A stretch of DNA of 64,000 nt from JAMOBE01 sp039908285 (GCA_039908285.1 JAMOBE010000003.1:1-64000), one strand, 5' to 3'; positions 7,331-15,417 are shown, counted from the first letter of the stretch. Notes: generated by a model not told the origin, from the sequence alone. Numbers and translations are program-made.

Positions 7331-8757
7331 GCGTGGCCCTCCTTCGCCCCGCGGCAGGAGCCGCCGCAGCCGCAGGTGCCGTACTCGGGACCGGCCGAGT
7401 CGACCAGCGCTCCCTCCAGGCTGTTGGGACGCGAGGCGACGATGCGCAGATTGACGATCCGGCCGAGAAGGTCGTCGCCCGCGGTCACCGTCACCGCCTG
7501 CATATAGGGGCTGCGCCCGGCAAGCTGCCCCGGAAGCTGGCCCCGCCGATCCACCAGCACCGGCAGTTCCCTGCCGACACAGGCCTCGTTGAACAGCCGC
7601 TGCTGTGCCGAGAGCAGCGCCTGGAGGTGGGCGAGTCGCTCGACCTTGACGTCCTCGGGCACCTGGTCGGACGCCGCGGCGGCCGGCGTGCCGGGCCGTG
7701 GGCTGTACTTGAACGAATAGGCCTGGGCGAATCCGGTCTCACCGACCAGGCGCATGGTCTCGGCGAAGTCCTCGTCGGTCTCGCCCGGGAAGCCGACGAT
7801 GAAATCGGACGACAGGGCCATGGCCGGCCGCGCCCGCCGCAGCCGCGCCACCAGCCGGCGGTAGTCGTCGGCGGTATGGCCCCGGTTCATGGCGGCGAGG
7901 ATTCGGTCTGACCCCGACTGCACCGGCAGGTGCAGGAACGGCATGAGCTGGGGCAGGTCGCGATGGGCGGCGATCAGCGCCTCGTCCAGGTCCCGGGGAT
8001 GGGAGGTGGTGTAGCGAAGCCGCTTCAGCCCCTCGATCCCGGCCAGGGCGCGCAGGAGCCGCCCCAGGCCCCACTCTCCCCCGTCCGGCCCAGCGTCATG
8101 ATAGGCGGCGCCATGATAGGCGTTGACGTTCTGACCGAGCAGGGTGATCTCGCAGGCGCCCGTCTCCACCAGCCGCCGCGCCTCGTCCAGCACCGCCGCC
8201 ACCGGGCGGGAATACTCGGAGCCGCGGGTATAGGGAACCACGCAGAAGGTGCAGAAGCGGTCGCAGCCCTCCTGTACCGACAGGAATGCCGACGGGCCGT
8301 CGGCGGCGGCCGGCGGCAGATGGTCGAACTTGGGCTCAGGCGGAAAGTCGGTCTCCAGGATGCCGCGGCGGCCTTCCTCCCCGGCGCCGCGCGCCACCCG
8401 CGCCACCATCTCCGGCAGGCGATGGTAGGTCTGCGGACCCAGCACGATGTCCACATGGGGGGCACGGGCCAGAATCTCGTCGCCGTCGGCCTGGGCGACG
8501 CAACCGGCCACCGCCAGGATGACGTCACCGCCCCCGGCGCGGCGCGCGTCCTTGAGCAGGCGCAGGCGCCCAAGCTCGGAGAACACCTTCTCCGACGCCT
8601 TTTCCCGGATGTGACAGGTGTTGAGGATGATCATGTCGGCGTCGTCGGGCTCGACGGCCACCTGGAACCCGAGCGGAGCCAGTACGTCCGCCATGCGCGC
8701 GGAGTCGTACACGTTCATCTGGCATCCGTAGGTCTTGATGAACAGCTTCTTGGTCAA
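7327..8757 (-). CDS. miaB: tRNA-2-methylthio-N6-dimethylallyladenosine synthase
   Basis: A 476-residue radical-SAM methylthiotransferase that converts i6A37 to ms2i6A37 in tRNA. The three N-terminal cluster cysteines are Cys12 (TYGCQMN), Cys48 (NTCHIRE) and Cys86 (VAGCVAQ). The radical-SAM cysteines are Cys165, Cys169 and Cys172 (GCDRFCTFC). A TRAM-like domain follows. The start appears to be TTG at 8755-8757, since MTKKLFIKTYGCQMN is the usual family N-terminus and no ATG is nearby. The last 17 residues form an unusual cysteine/glycine-rich tail (TCGCGGSC). It heads the miaB-phoH-ybeY-corC-lnt gene string. Confidence 0.95.
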   Translation of the reverse strand: MTKKLFIKTYGCQMNVYDSARMADVLAPLGFQVAVEPDDADMIILNTCHIREKASEKVFSELGRLRLLKDARRAGGGDVILAVAGCVAQADGDEILARAPHVDIVLGPQTYHRLPEMVARVARGAGEEGRRGILETDFPPEPKFDHLPPAAADGPSAFLSVQEGCDRFCTFCVVPYTRGSEYSRPVAAVLDEARRLVETGACEITLLGQNVNAYHGAAYHDAGPDGGEWGLGRLLRALAGIEGLKRLRYTTSHPRDLDEALIAAHRDLPQLMPFLHLPVQSGSDRILAAMNRGHTADDYRRLVARLRRARPAMALSSDFIVGFPGETDEDFAETMRLVGETGFAQAYSFKYSPRPGTPAAAASDQVPEDVKVERLAHLQALLSAQQRLFNEACVGRELPVLVDRRGQLPGQLAGRSPYMQAVTVTAGDDLLGRIVNLRIVASRPNSLEGALVDSAGPEYGTCGCGGSCRGAKEGHA

Positions 8758-8835
8758 CGCACCCAGCTATGGACAGTCACCCGACGTGAACGTAGCACCG
8801 GCCGACGCAAAGTCAAGTTGGCCCGGGGACGCTCA

Positions 8836-8893
8836 GGGCAATCGGGTGAACCTATCAAAAGCCCTCTCCCCCCCCCTTCAGGGGGGAGAGGGA
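8836..8893. repeat. Half-copy of the palindromic element with GGGCAATCGGG border
   Basis: The border GGGCAATCGGGTGAA (8836-8850) is followed by CCTATCAAAAG and one palindrome (8862-8892). The same border occurs at 57365 and, inverted, at the right end of the 18696 copy. The second palindrome is missing, so this is a truncated or solo element. It lies between miaB and fur, within the leader region of miaB. Confidence 0.75.
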
Positions 8894-8910
8894 GTGAATA
8901 ATGTTCCCCC

Positions 8911-9360
8911 CTACCCCTTTCCCGACGCGTCGTCCCCCTGGGACAGCGGCACGCCGTACAGTTCGAGGCGATGGGCGATGAGGCGGTATCCAAGGCGCGC
9001 GGCGATCTCCCGCTGCAGTTTTTCCACGTCATCGCTGCGAAACTCGATCACACGGCCGGAGTTGATATCGATCAGGTGATCGTGATGATCGCTCTGCGTC
9101 TCTTCATAGCGGGCGCGCCCGTCGCCGAAGTCGTGACGTTCGAGGATGCTCGAGTCCTCGAACAGCCGCACGGTGCGATAGACGGTGGCGATGCTGATGC
9201 GCGGGTCGATCAACGCGGCCCGGCGGTGAACCTCCTCGACGTCGGGGTGATCCTCGGCCTCCGAGAGCACGCGGGCGATGACCCGCCGCTGCCCGGTCAT
9301 CTTCATCCCCTTGTCTATGCAGCGCTGCTCGATTCGCGAAACCATTGGACCCATCGCCAT
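8911..9360 (-). CDS. fur: Fur-family transcriptional regulator
   Basis: A 149-residue ferric-uptake-regulator-family protein. The winged helix spans about residues 15-90 (MKMTGQRRVIARVL...ISIATVYRTVRLFED). The metal-binding hinge HHDHLIDINSGRVIEF follows. The CxxC zinc motifs of E. coli Fur are absent, as is common in alphaproteobacterial members. It could be an iron-responsive Fur, a manganese-responsive Mur or an Irr-like protein; reading alone cannot separate these, though the early HPDVEEVHRRA and the gene position favour Fur. It is transcribed alone from the gap before mucR. The ATG may be at 9358-9360 or at the internal Met6. Confidence 0.88.
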   Translation of the reverse strand: MAMGPMVSRIEQRCIDKGMKMTGQRRVIARVLSEAEDHPDVEEVHRRAALIDPRISIATVYRTVRLFEDSSILERHDFGDGRARYEETQSDHHDHLIDINSGRVIEFRSDDVEKLQREIAARLGYRLIAHRLELYGVPLSQGDDASGKG

Positions 9361-9523
9361 CTACCGGAAACATCCGCGGCCGTACCCGACTCCACCATCG
9401 CGTCAGCCACGATCTCCGCCTGGACTATAGACCGGACGGACATCCGGGACCAACAAGGAAAAGGCGTCGCCGGTTCATCACCGACAACGCCCCATTTCCC
9501 CGTTCCAGCCGGACGGCGCTCTC

Positions 9524-9946
9524 CTACTCGGCGGAGTGGCGCTTCTTGCGGGCCTTGGTGCCGAGGCCGATCTTCTTCGCGAGCGAGCTGCGATGCATGG
9601 CATAGCTCGGGGCCACCATCGGGTAGTCGGGCGGCAACTGCCAGCGTTCGCGATATTCCTCGGGCGTCATGTTGTAGGCGGTCTTGAGGTGGCGCTTCAG
9701 CATCTTCAGCTTCTTGCCGTCCTCGAGACAGATGATGTAGTCGGCCGTGACCGAGCGCTTGATGGGCACGGCAGCCTGGGGACGCTCTTCCTGCGCCGGC
9801 ATGGTACCGACGGTGGAGAGAGTCTTGAACACTTCGTTTATAAGTTGTGGCAGATCGGCAACGGCCACGGCGTTGTTGGCGACGTGAGCCGACACGATCT
9901 CGGTCGTCAGCGACAGCAGTTCACTTACATTGTTCTGGTCCGACAT
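9524..9946 (-). CDS. mucR: MucR/Ros-family zinc-finger regulator
   Basis: A 140-residue MucR-family protein. These are H-NS-like alphaproteobacterial regulators that bind AT-rich promoters and control surface polysaccharides, motility and the cell cycle. The N-terminal half mediates oligomerisation in the family. The C-terminal DNA-binding part is ICLEDGKKLKMLKRHL then KTAYNMTPEEYRERW and LPPDYPMVAP. The zinc-finger second histidine found in Ros (THH) is replaced here (TAY), so the classical C2H2 set is incomplete. The AT-rich stretch upstream (9960-10020) is a plausible self-binding region. Confidence 0.92.
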   Translation of the reverse strand: MSDQNNVSELLSLTTEIVSAHVANNAVAVADLPQLINEVFKTLSTVGTMPAQEERPQAAVPIKRSVTADYIICLEDGKKLKMLKRHLKTAYNMTPEEYRERWQLPPDYPMVAPSYAMHRSSLAKKIGLGTKARKKRHSAE

Positions 9947-10047
9947 CTACGGGCGTTCCTCTATTACAGATGAGGTGGCCAATATATAGATTGACCGCTC
10001 GGTTCTGGCAATCAAAAATCAGCAATCGGGAAATTTTTGCGAGGGAG

Positions 10048-10305
10048 ATGGCGGCCGTGACTGAGGAGCCCGACTTCCGACTCGACATCACCGGCGATGT
10101 CTGCCCTATGACTTTCGTCAAAGCCAAATTGCTGATCGAACGAATGTCCCCCGGACAAGTCTGCGAGATCCGCCTGAGGGGAGTCGAGCCGCTGGTCAAT
10201 GTCCCCCGCTCGGTGACTGACCTTGGGCATCGGGTGACTGGTCTTGTGCGGGAGGAGGGAGAACCCGACGATGGTATCCACCGGTTGAGAATAGTCAGAG
10301 GCTGA
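10048..10305 (+). CDS. TusA-like sulfurtransferase-family protein
   Basis: An 85-residue protein of the TusA/SirA fold. The Cys-Pro pair near the N-terminus (DVCPMTFVKAK) fits the active-site loop that carries a persulfide in TusA; here the loop is CPMT rather than CPxP. The ATG at 10048 has GAGGGAG just upstream. It is divergent from mucR and its 3' end overlaps the 3' end of rimI by 11 bases on the opposite strand. TusA-like proteins deliver sulfur for tRNA thiolation, Moco or sulfur oxidation; which applies here is not shown by the context. Confidence 0.82.
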   Translation: MAAVTEEPDFRLDITGDVCPMTFVKAKLLIERMSPGQVCEIRLRGVEPLVNVPRSVTDLGHRVTGLVREEGEPDDGIHRLRIVRG

Positions 10306-10837
10306 TTTCCCGGCGCAGCAGAATGGCGTCGACGGCGCCGTCCCGCCGCGCAGGGTCGACGGCGCCGTCCCGCCGCGCAGGGTCGACGGCGCCGTCCCGC
10401 CGCGCAGGGTCGACGGCGCCGTCCCGCCGCGCATAATAGCCCCGGCGCCGACCGACCCGGACGAAACCTGAGGTTTCATACATCGCCATGGCATGGACGT
10501 TGTCTTCGGCAACCTCGAGGAACATCGACCGGGCCCCGGCGGCGGCCGCGGAGTCGCAGGCCGCTCCGAGGAGCCGCCGGCCGGTGCCGCGACTCCTGTC
10601 TTCCGGGCGGACGCAGACCGTCAGCACCTCGGCCTCATCGGCCGCCACGGAACAGAGGATGAGCCCCCGTGGCTCGGGCGGGGTTGCCGCCGCATCGACC
10701 GCCAGCAGGCCGAAACAGGTGGGCAGCACCAGGAGCCCGGCCACCGCTTCCTCGCTCCATGCGGGGTCGAAACAGGTGGCGTGCAGGGCCGCGGCCACCG
10801 CCGCGTGAACGGGGGCGAGGGGATTCAGAGTGATCAT
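10295..10837 (-). CDS. rimI: Ribosomal-protein-alanine N-acetyltransferase, RimI-type GNAT
   Basis: A 180-residue GNAT acetyltransferase. The acetyl-CoA loop is RSRGTGRRLL, followed by the family-typical FLEVAEDNVHAMAMYETSGFVRVGRRRGYY. The ATG overlaps the tsaB stop by 4 bases; the tsaB-rimI pair is standard, and RimI acetylates protein N-termini such as ribosomal S18. The C-terminus is odd: after the normal family end it carries four copies of the 9-residue unit RRDGAVDPA, encoded by four 27-bp DNA repeats (10328-10435). The repeat multiplies the Y-A-R-R-D-G end of the domain. Confidence 0.9.
   Translation of the reverse strand: MITLNPLAPVHAAVAAALHATCFDPAWSEEAVAGLLVLPTCFGLLAVDAAATPPEPRGLILCSVAADEAEVLTVCVRPEDRSRGTGRRLLGAACDSAAAAGARSMFLEVAEDNVHAMAMYETSGFVRVGRRRGYYARRDGAVDPARRDGAVDPARRDGAVDPARRDGAVDAILLRREISL
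10328..10435. repeat. Four tandem 27-bp repeats inside rimI
   Basis: Four consecutive 27-bp units (10328-10354, 10355-10381, 10382-10408, 10409-10435) begin GTCGACGGCGCCGTCC on the plus strand. Copies 1-3 are identical over the visible length and copy 4 differs only at its end. The unit is a multiple of three, so the rimI frame is kept. Near-identity suggests recent slippage or expansion. Confidence 0.95.
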
Positions 10838-11499
10838 GGTGCAGCGGGGACGGGACGGCAGACGTCGGGCGGGCGAAGGTAGAGGGGCTCCGGGGGCAGC
10901 CCTCCCGAGTCGACTCGTCCAGCGGCGATGGCGGCCACCACCGCCGCATCGGGTCTGCCCGCGGAGGCTGAAAACAGCGCCCGCTCCCCCAGATGGGGAC
11001 GCAACCGCTCCGCCGCATCGCCGGCGACCACCAGAGGCCCATCGGGCACCAGAGCCGGACCGTCCTCAGGGGACGCCGACGTCGGCGGACCAAGGGGCGT
11101 CGCGTCCGCGGCGAAGGCCTGTAGATAAAGGTCGGCGCGGTGTGACTCGAGAACGACGAGAATCGGGCGTCCCCGCCGCTCGGCGTCGGGTACCGCCCTG
11201 GCGACGGCTTCGGTGGTGGTGACGCCATGGACCGGCACCCCGGCGGCCAACCCAAGGGCACGAGCCGCCGCCAGCCCGGTCCGCACGCCGGTGAACGACC
11301 CGGGACCGACGGTGACGGCGATGAGGTCGAGTTCCCCGAAGTCCACCCCGGCCTCGCCCATGACGGCGACAACCATGGGAATCAGGGCCTCCGCCTGCCC
11401 CCGCTCCATGGCCTGATCGGCCGCCGCCAGCACCCGTCCATCCCGCCACACGGCCACCGAACAGCCAGCCGCCGCACTGTCGACCCCAAGAACCAGCAA
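10834..11499 (-). CDS. tsaB: tRNA threonylcarbamoyladenosine biosynthesis protein TsaB
   Basis: A 221-residue actin-like-fold protein. TsaB is the partner of TsaD (with TsaE) in making t6A37 on ANN-decoding tRNAs. Typical features are the N-terminal LGVDSAAAGCSVAVWRDG and the GPGSFTGVRTGLAAARALGL loop. The C-terminal half is the less conserved lobe. It is encoded directly before rimI with a 4-base overlap. The usual length is about 220-230 residues, so it appears complete. Confidence 0.94.
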   Translation of the reverse strand: MLVLGVDSAAAGCSVAVWRDGRVLAAADQAMERGQAEALIPMVVAVMGEAGVDFGELDLIAVTVGPGSFTGVRTGLAAARALGLAAGVPVHGVTTTEAVARAVPDAERRGRPILVVLESHRADLYLQAFAADATPLGPPTSASPEDGPALVPDGPLVVAGDAAERLRPHLGERALFSASAGRPDAAVVAAIAAGRVDSGGLPPEPLYLRPPDVCRPVPAAP

Positions 11500-11747
11500 G
11501 CATCCCCCCTGCGCACCTTTCTGGCCAAGACTTCGACCAGAGGTCCCAACTCCGCGACCATATCACGCGGCGACACTCCACGCGGTCCGGAATTTCCGCG
11601 CGGTTCGCCTGCAAATCATCCTTGTGGCGTGTCCCCCCTTTCTGTAAACTTCCGTGGGTTTCTGGTGGGGGAGCTTTTTTCCCAGCCTGGCTATGGGTCG
11701 GGCCCCGGCCGCATTTGCCACAACGACTGATTTAGGTTGTCCGCTCA
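11500..11747. other. Gene-free gap before the lipoprotein gene
   Basis: A 248-bp divergent gap between tsaB and the lipoprotein gene. Small frames exist on the reverse strand (for example 11563-11748) but have neither family features nor a credible start. It presumably holds promoters for both neighbours; no confident -35/-10 pair or hairpin was seen. Confidence 0.4.
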
Positions 11748-12899
11748 ATGGTCCTGTCGCAGAGTCGTTGTATCGCCCTAGGCACAGTCATGCTGCTTGC
11801 CGGGTGTTCCTTCGCGTCCGACGCCCTGTTCCCCTCCATCACCGGGGGTGAGACGGTGGCCGCACCCGCGCCCGCGCGGTTCGACGCCATAGTCGCCGAA
11901 GCGGCGGGAAGTTCGGCTTATGGGACGCCCCCGGCCATGGGCTCCACCAATTTCGAGCCACCGAGCGTCACTCCTGGTCGCGCCACCGGTACCTTCGTCG
12001 GCCACAAGGTGCAGACCTACCGCGACGAATTGCGCCAACTCCAGAATACCATCAAGGGTCGCAACAACGGCCTACAGAACCTGCGCAATCAGACGGCACG
12101 GGACTCCCTCGGCTATCACGAGACGGTCGCCGCCATCAACGCCAAGCTCCAGCTCGGCACCACCCCCGGCAATCCGGTGCTGGTGGAGAAGATGAAGGCG
12201 TCGGAGAATCAGCTCAACCTGATCAACGCCGACATCGTCCGGATGAACCAGCTCGCGACGGACGTGGCTGCCGATTCATCCATGGCCGCCTACCTGCTCG
12301 ACTCGGTCCGCGCCGCCTTCAACCTCCAGGGTGCCGTCGAGGAGGATCACCGGCAACTGCGCATCCTCGAGGATGAAACCAACCAGACGGTGGTGCTGAT
12401 CGAGCGGCTGCTGACCGAACTCAGCACCGACATCACCCGTCAGCAGCAGTACCTGGCCAACGAGAAGAGCAACCTCAACACCCTGGCCGTCGCCATCCAG
12501 AACGGGCAGCTCTATGGCACCAGCCTGGCCAACAAGATTCGCGCCGGCGCCCCCCAGATGCCCAGCTCCGCGCCAGCCAACGTGGCCGGCGTGACCAGCC
12601 AGCGCCCGCTGGTGGTGATCCGCTTCGACCGGCCCAACGTCGCCTACGAGCAGGCCCTCTACCAGGCGGTCGGCAAGGCCCTGGAGCGCAAGCCCGGCGC
12701 CACCTTCGACCTGGTGGCGGTGACTCCGTCCACGAGCGGAGCCGGCCAGGCCTCCATCACCGCCAACGCGGCGCGCCGCAATGCCGAGGCGGTGCTGCGC
12801 TCCCTCAACAACATGGGCCTGCCCGCCGACCGGGTGCGCATGTCGGCCATGAACAGCACCTCCGCCACCAGCAGCGAAGTCCATATCTACGTGCGGTAA
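11748..12899 (+). CDS. Putative outer-membrane lipoprotein with coiled-coil region
   Basis: A 383-residue predicted lipoprotein. The signal peptide ends in the lipobox LLAGC (Cys20), so it should be processed by signal peptidase II and acylated by Lgt and Lnt. Residues about 85-250 are glutamine/asparagine-rich and helical (VQTYRDELRQLQNTIKGRNNGLQNL and onward), consistent with a coiled coil. The last 100 residues (RPLVVIRFDRPNVAYEQALYQAVGKAL...ARRNAEAVLRSLNNMGLPADRVRMSA) resemble the periplasmic OmpA-type peptidoglycan-binding fold in layout, but the family is not certain. The function is unknown. It is monocistronic and ends at a strong inverted repeat. Confidence 0.8.
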   Translation: MVLSQSRCIALGTVMLLAGCSFASDALFPSITGGETVAAPAPARFDAIVAEAAGSSAYGTPPAMGSTNFEPPSVTPGRATGTFVGHKVQTYRDELRQLQNTIKGRNNGLQNLRNQTARDSLGYHETVAAINAKLQLGTTPGNPVLVEKMKASENQLNLINADIVRMNQLATDVAADSSMAAYLLDSVRAAFNLQGAVEEDHRQLRILEDETNQTVVLIERLLTELSTDITRQQQYLANEKSNLNTLAVAIQNGQLYGTSLANKIRAGAPQMPSSAPANVAGVTSQRPLVVIRFDRPNVAYEQALYQAVGKALERKPGATFDLVAVTPSTSGAGQASITANAARRNAEAVLRSLNNMGLPADRVRMSAMNSTSATSSEVHIYVR

Positions 12900-12935
12900 C
12901 GGTGGGATACGTAAGCAACAAGTAAGGAAGAACGT

Positions 12936-13017
12936 GAGGGGCCGAGAGGCCCCTCACACTCCCCGTTCCCTCCAGGATGAAAAGTCCTGGGGAGCGCGAG
13001 GGGCCTCTCGGCCCCTC
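12936..13017. terminator. Nested inverted repeat between convergent genes, probable bidirectional terminator
   Basis: Two 20-bp arms, GAGGGGCCGAGAGGCCCCTC (12936-12955) and its exact reverse complement (12998-13017), flank a third hairpin, CCAGGA...TCCTGG (12972-12990). Each arm is itself a hairpin. The outer flanks (AAGTAAGGAAGAA and TTTCTTACTTCC) also pair partly. It sits between the 3' ends of the lipoprotein and deacetylase genes, so termination from both sides is the natural reading. Confidence 0.7.
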
Positions 13018-13023
13018 GCTTTC

Positions 13024-14040
13024 TTACTTCCTTTCCTGCACATAGACCTGCATCCCGAACCAGCGCCATCGCCCCTGATCGGTGGGCACCGTGCAGTTGA
13101 TGCGGCCGCGAGTCGGCGGAAACGGCCGGGGCGGGCGCATGGACACCCGCCGGCCGTGACGCTCGACGACGAGGCGTCCGGTGTGGGAGGCGTAGCAGCC
13201 GATGCGCTCGAGGCCTTCCACGCCCTCGGCGACGGTAAACTCGACACGCGGCGGATTGGACGTCAGCGCCGGGTTGGCGGGGCGGACGTCCTCCACCGGC
13301 AGCGGCAGGGTGCGCAGGATGCGGCGGAAGCGGTCGATCCCTCCCTCCTCGCGACCAAGGGGAAACCGCGGCAGAGAGTGAAGGTCGGCGCCCGGATGCA
13401 CCGGACCCGAGTGCTGCCCGAAGGCCGCGCCGTACCCCGCCGCCCGCACGAGGTCGATCTCGGCGGTGCCGGCCTCGCCGTAAGGGTAGGCGAACAGGGT
13501 CGGGCGATGGCCGGTCTCGGCGGCGATGCGCTGGTTCGCCGTCTCCATCTCCGCCCGATTGCGATCGGCGGACTGGGCCGGCATGTGGGGATGGTCGTGG
13601 GTCTGGGCGCCGATCTCCACCCCGGCCCGGGCCAGCTCCCGCAACTGGTCCCAGCTCATGTAGGCCCGGCCGCGATGGTCGACGACCGAGGTGGTCACGA
13701 ACACGGTGAACGGCAGCCCCGCCGCCCTCAGCCTGGGCCAGGCCACCTCGTAGGCCGAGCGCGGCGCATCGTTGATGGTGATGGCGACGGCAAGGTCAGG
13801 CAGCGGCTGCCCGTCGCGGATCGCCTCGACCACCCGCGACAGCGGCAGCACCGCATAGCCCCCGGACCGCAACTCGGCGAGCTGGGCCTCGAACTGGGCG
13901 ATGCCGGTGTTGGTGGACGAGCCGCCATCGCCGAATCCATGGTACATCAGCACCACCGCCGACGTGCCGGCTTCGCATGGACCCGGAGCGCAAAGGGCGA
14001 GGCTCGCCGCCAGGACGGCCGCCAGCCGATGGAGACGCAT
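13024..14040 (-). CDS. Polysaccharide deacetylase family protein (NodB fold)
   Basis: A 338-residue exported protein with a signal peptide (LAAVLAASLALCAPGPCEA). The NodB-type domain follows: VVLMYHGFGD, motif 1 AITINDAPRS, motif 2 AQTHDHPHM and the later FAYPYGEAG. In active deacetylases motif 1 usually reads T-F-D-D; here the first Asp is Asn (IND), so the catalytic base may be missing while the metal-binding Asp and both histidines remain. A C-terminal beta-rich extension (about residues 245-338) is not assigned. Substrates in the family are N-acetylated glycans such as chitin, peptidoglycan or exopolysaccharide. Confidence 0.87.
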   Translation of the reverse strand: MRLHRLAAVLAASLALCAPGPCEAGTSAVVLMYHGFGDGGSSTNTGIAQFEAQLAELRSGGYAVLPLSRVVEAIRDGQPLPDLAVAITINDAPRSAYEVAWPRLRAAGLPFTVFVTTSVVDHRGRAYMSWDQLRELARAGVEIGAQTHDHPHMPAQSADRNRAEMETANQRIAAETGHRPTLFAYPYGEAGTAEIDLVRAAGYGAAFGQHSGPVHPGADLHSLPRFPLGREEGGIDRFRRILRTLPLPVEDVRPANPALTSNPPRVEFTVAEGVEGLERIGCYASHTGRLVVERHGRRVSMRPPRPFPPTRGRINCTVPTDQGRWRWFGMQVYVQERK

Positions 14041-14122
14041 GCGACTCTCCCAAAGGATGTTGCGGATCGTGTCATATTGGAGGATTGTGGGACACTCTCA
14101 ACCGCGGGGAAAGGAAAAAGCC

Positions 14123-14713
14123 ATGGCGGACGCTCTGAACGATACGGCGCTCGACCAGCTCTTTCGCGCCGCCCGAACCCATGTGACCTGGCTCGACCGG
14201 CCGGTCGCCGACGACATGCTGCGGGCGATCCACGACCTGTTCAAGATGGCCCCCACCAGCGCCAACTGCCAGCCGGCGCGGATCGTGTTCGTCAGGACGC
14301 CCGAAGCCAAGGCCCGACTCCGTCCGGCGTTGATGGAGGGCAATGTGGCCAAGACCATGGCCGCCCCGGTGACGGCGATCATCGCCCACGACCTCCGCTT
14401 TCACGAGCTGCTGCCGACGCTGTTTCCCCACGCCGACGCCCGCTCGTGGTTCGAGGGCAATCCCGCCCTGATCGAGGAGACCGCCTTTCGCAATGGGACC
14501 CTGCAGGGTGCCTATCTGATGATGGCCGCCCGGGCGCTCGGCCTCGACTGCGGCCCCATGAGCGGCTTCGACAAGGCCAAGGTGGACGCGGCCTTCTTCC
14601 CCGACGGCCGCTGGGCATCGAATTTCCTCTGCAACCTGGGCCATGGTGACCCGAGCGGCCTGTACCCGCGCAGCCCCCGGCCGTCCTTCGACGAGGTGTG
14701 TCGCATCCTCTGA
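14123..14713 (+). CDS. Nitroreductase-family protein, RutE-like
   Basis: A 196-residue flavin-dependent reductase. FKMAPTSANCQPARIVFVRT near the N-terminus and GLDCGPMSGFDKAKVDAAFF later match the RutE/HadB branch, in which RutE is assigned malonic semialdehyde reduction in pyrimidine breakdown. No other rut gene is nearby, so that specific role is only possible. The ATG at 14123 is preceded by GGGGAAAGG. It is divergent from the deacetylase and convergent with the dipeptidase, with only 3 bases between the stops. Confidence 0.88.
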   Translation: MADALNDTALDQLFRAARTHVTWLDRPVADDMLRAIHDLFKMAPTSANCQPARIVFVRTPEAKARLRPALMEGNVAKTMAAPVTAIIAHDLRFHELLPTLFPHADARSWFEGNPALIEETAFRNGTLQGAYLMMAARALGLDCGPMSGFDKAKVDAAFFPDGRWASNFLCNLGHGDPSGLYPRSPRPSFDEVCRIL

Positions 14714-14716
14714 CCG

Positions 14717-15277
14717 TCAGCCCTCCTGCGGCATCATCGGCCGGGGCAGGACGCTGTCGCTCAGCACCGGGTATCGGCGCGAGTCGAACACCTGGTAGTG
14801 CCACCACTCGTTGCGATAGAAGTCCCACCCGGCCGCGGTCATCAGGCCGATCAGGAGCAGGCGGTTGCGCTGCGCCGCCACCGGAATGTCGAGGGCGCCG
14901 TGGTGGGAGGTGGGACTGAAGGTGTCGAACGGCGTTCCCATGTCGAGATCCCGCCCCTCGCCATCCATCAGGGTGACGTCCACGGCGACCCCGCGCGAAT
15001 GGGGCGAGCCGCGCCGCGGGTCGGCCAGGAACTCCGGATCGGGGGTGTGGTTCCACAGCACCCACTGCGCCTCCGCCGGGCGAAAGGCGTCCAGCACCTT
15101 GAGCCGCAGGCCGAGGGGGGCGGCCAGGGCGATGGCGCGGCTCAATAGCGCCGCCGCATCGGGATGCAGGTGACAGGCCGGCCGGGCATAGACCGCCCGG
15201 CCGGTGAAATTGGCTGCGGTGGCGTAGACGATCTCCACGGCGACGTCGTAGGCGGGCGGGGCGATTTCAACCAGCAT
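14717..15277 (-). CDS. D-alanyl-D-alanine dipeptidase (VanX/DdpX family)
   Basis: A 186-residue zinc peptidase that hydrolyses free D-Ala-D-Ala. Metal ligands and catalytic residues are visible: SHSRGVAVDVTL gives the His and Asp, and NEWWHY gives the catalytic Glu and the second His. VLDAFRPAEAQ is the substrate-side Arg motif. No signal peptide was seen, so it is probably cytoplasmic like VanX; DdpX homologues serve in cell-wall dipeptide turnover rather than vancomycin resistance. A GTG two codons upstream (15281-15283) is an alternative start. No van regulatory genes are nearby. Confidence 0.9.
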   Translation of the reverse strand: MLVEIAPPAYDVAVEIVYATAANFTGRAVYARPACHLHPDAAALLSRAIALAAPLGLRLKVLDAFRPAEAQWVLWNHTPDPEFLADPRRGSPHSRGVAVDVTLMDGEGRDLDMGTPFDTFSPTSHHGALDIPVAAQRNRLLLIGLMTAAGWDFYRNEWWHYQVFDSRRYPVLSDSVLPRPMMPQEG

Positions 15278-15417
15278 CTTCACGATCCTCGCATGTCGGA
15301 ACAGGCGTGGTAAAGTGACCCAGGTCCGGACATTCTGGAAACCCCAAAGTGGACCCCATTGCTTGAACAGCGGAGGGACGGAATTATGAGAGGGTTCCGC
15401 CGGGGGGCGCACCACTC

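Noticed and set aside
10328..10435. Short tandem repeats considered as a CRISPR array
   Set aside because: The units are contiguous with no spacers and lie inside rimI.
11563..11748. Possible 61-residue gene on the reverse strand in the tsaB/lipoprotein gap
   Set aside because: No ribosome binding site, domain or hydrophobic segment; it overlaps the expected promoter of the lipoprotein gene.
14717..15277. VanX-like gene considered as vancomycin resistance
   Set aside because: No vanA/vanH-like ligase or dehydrogenase and no VanRS-type pair nearby; a cell-wall dipeptide turnover role is more natural.
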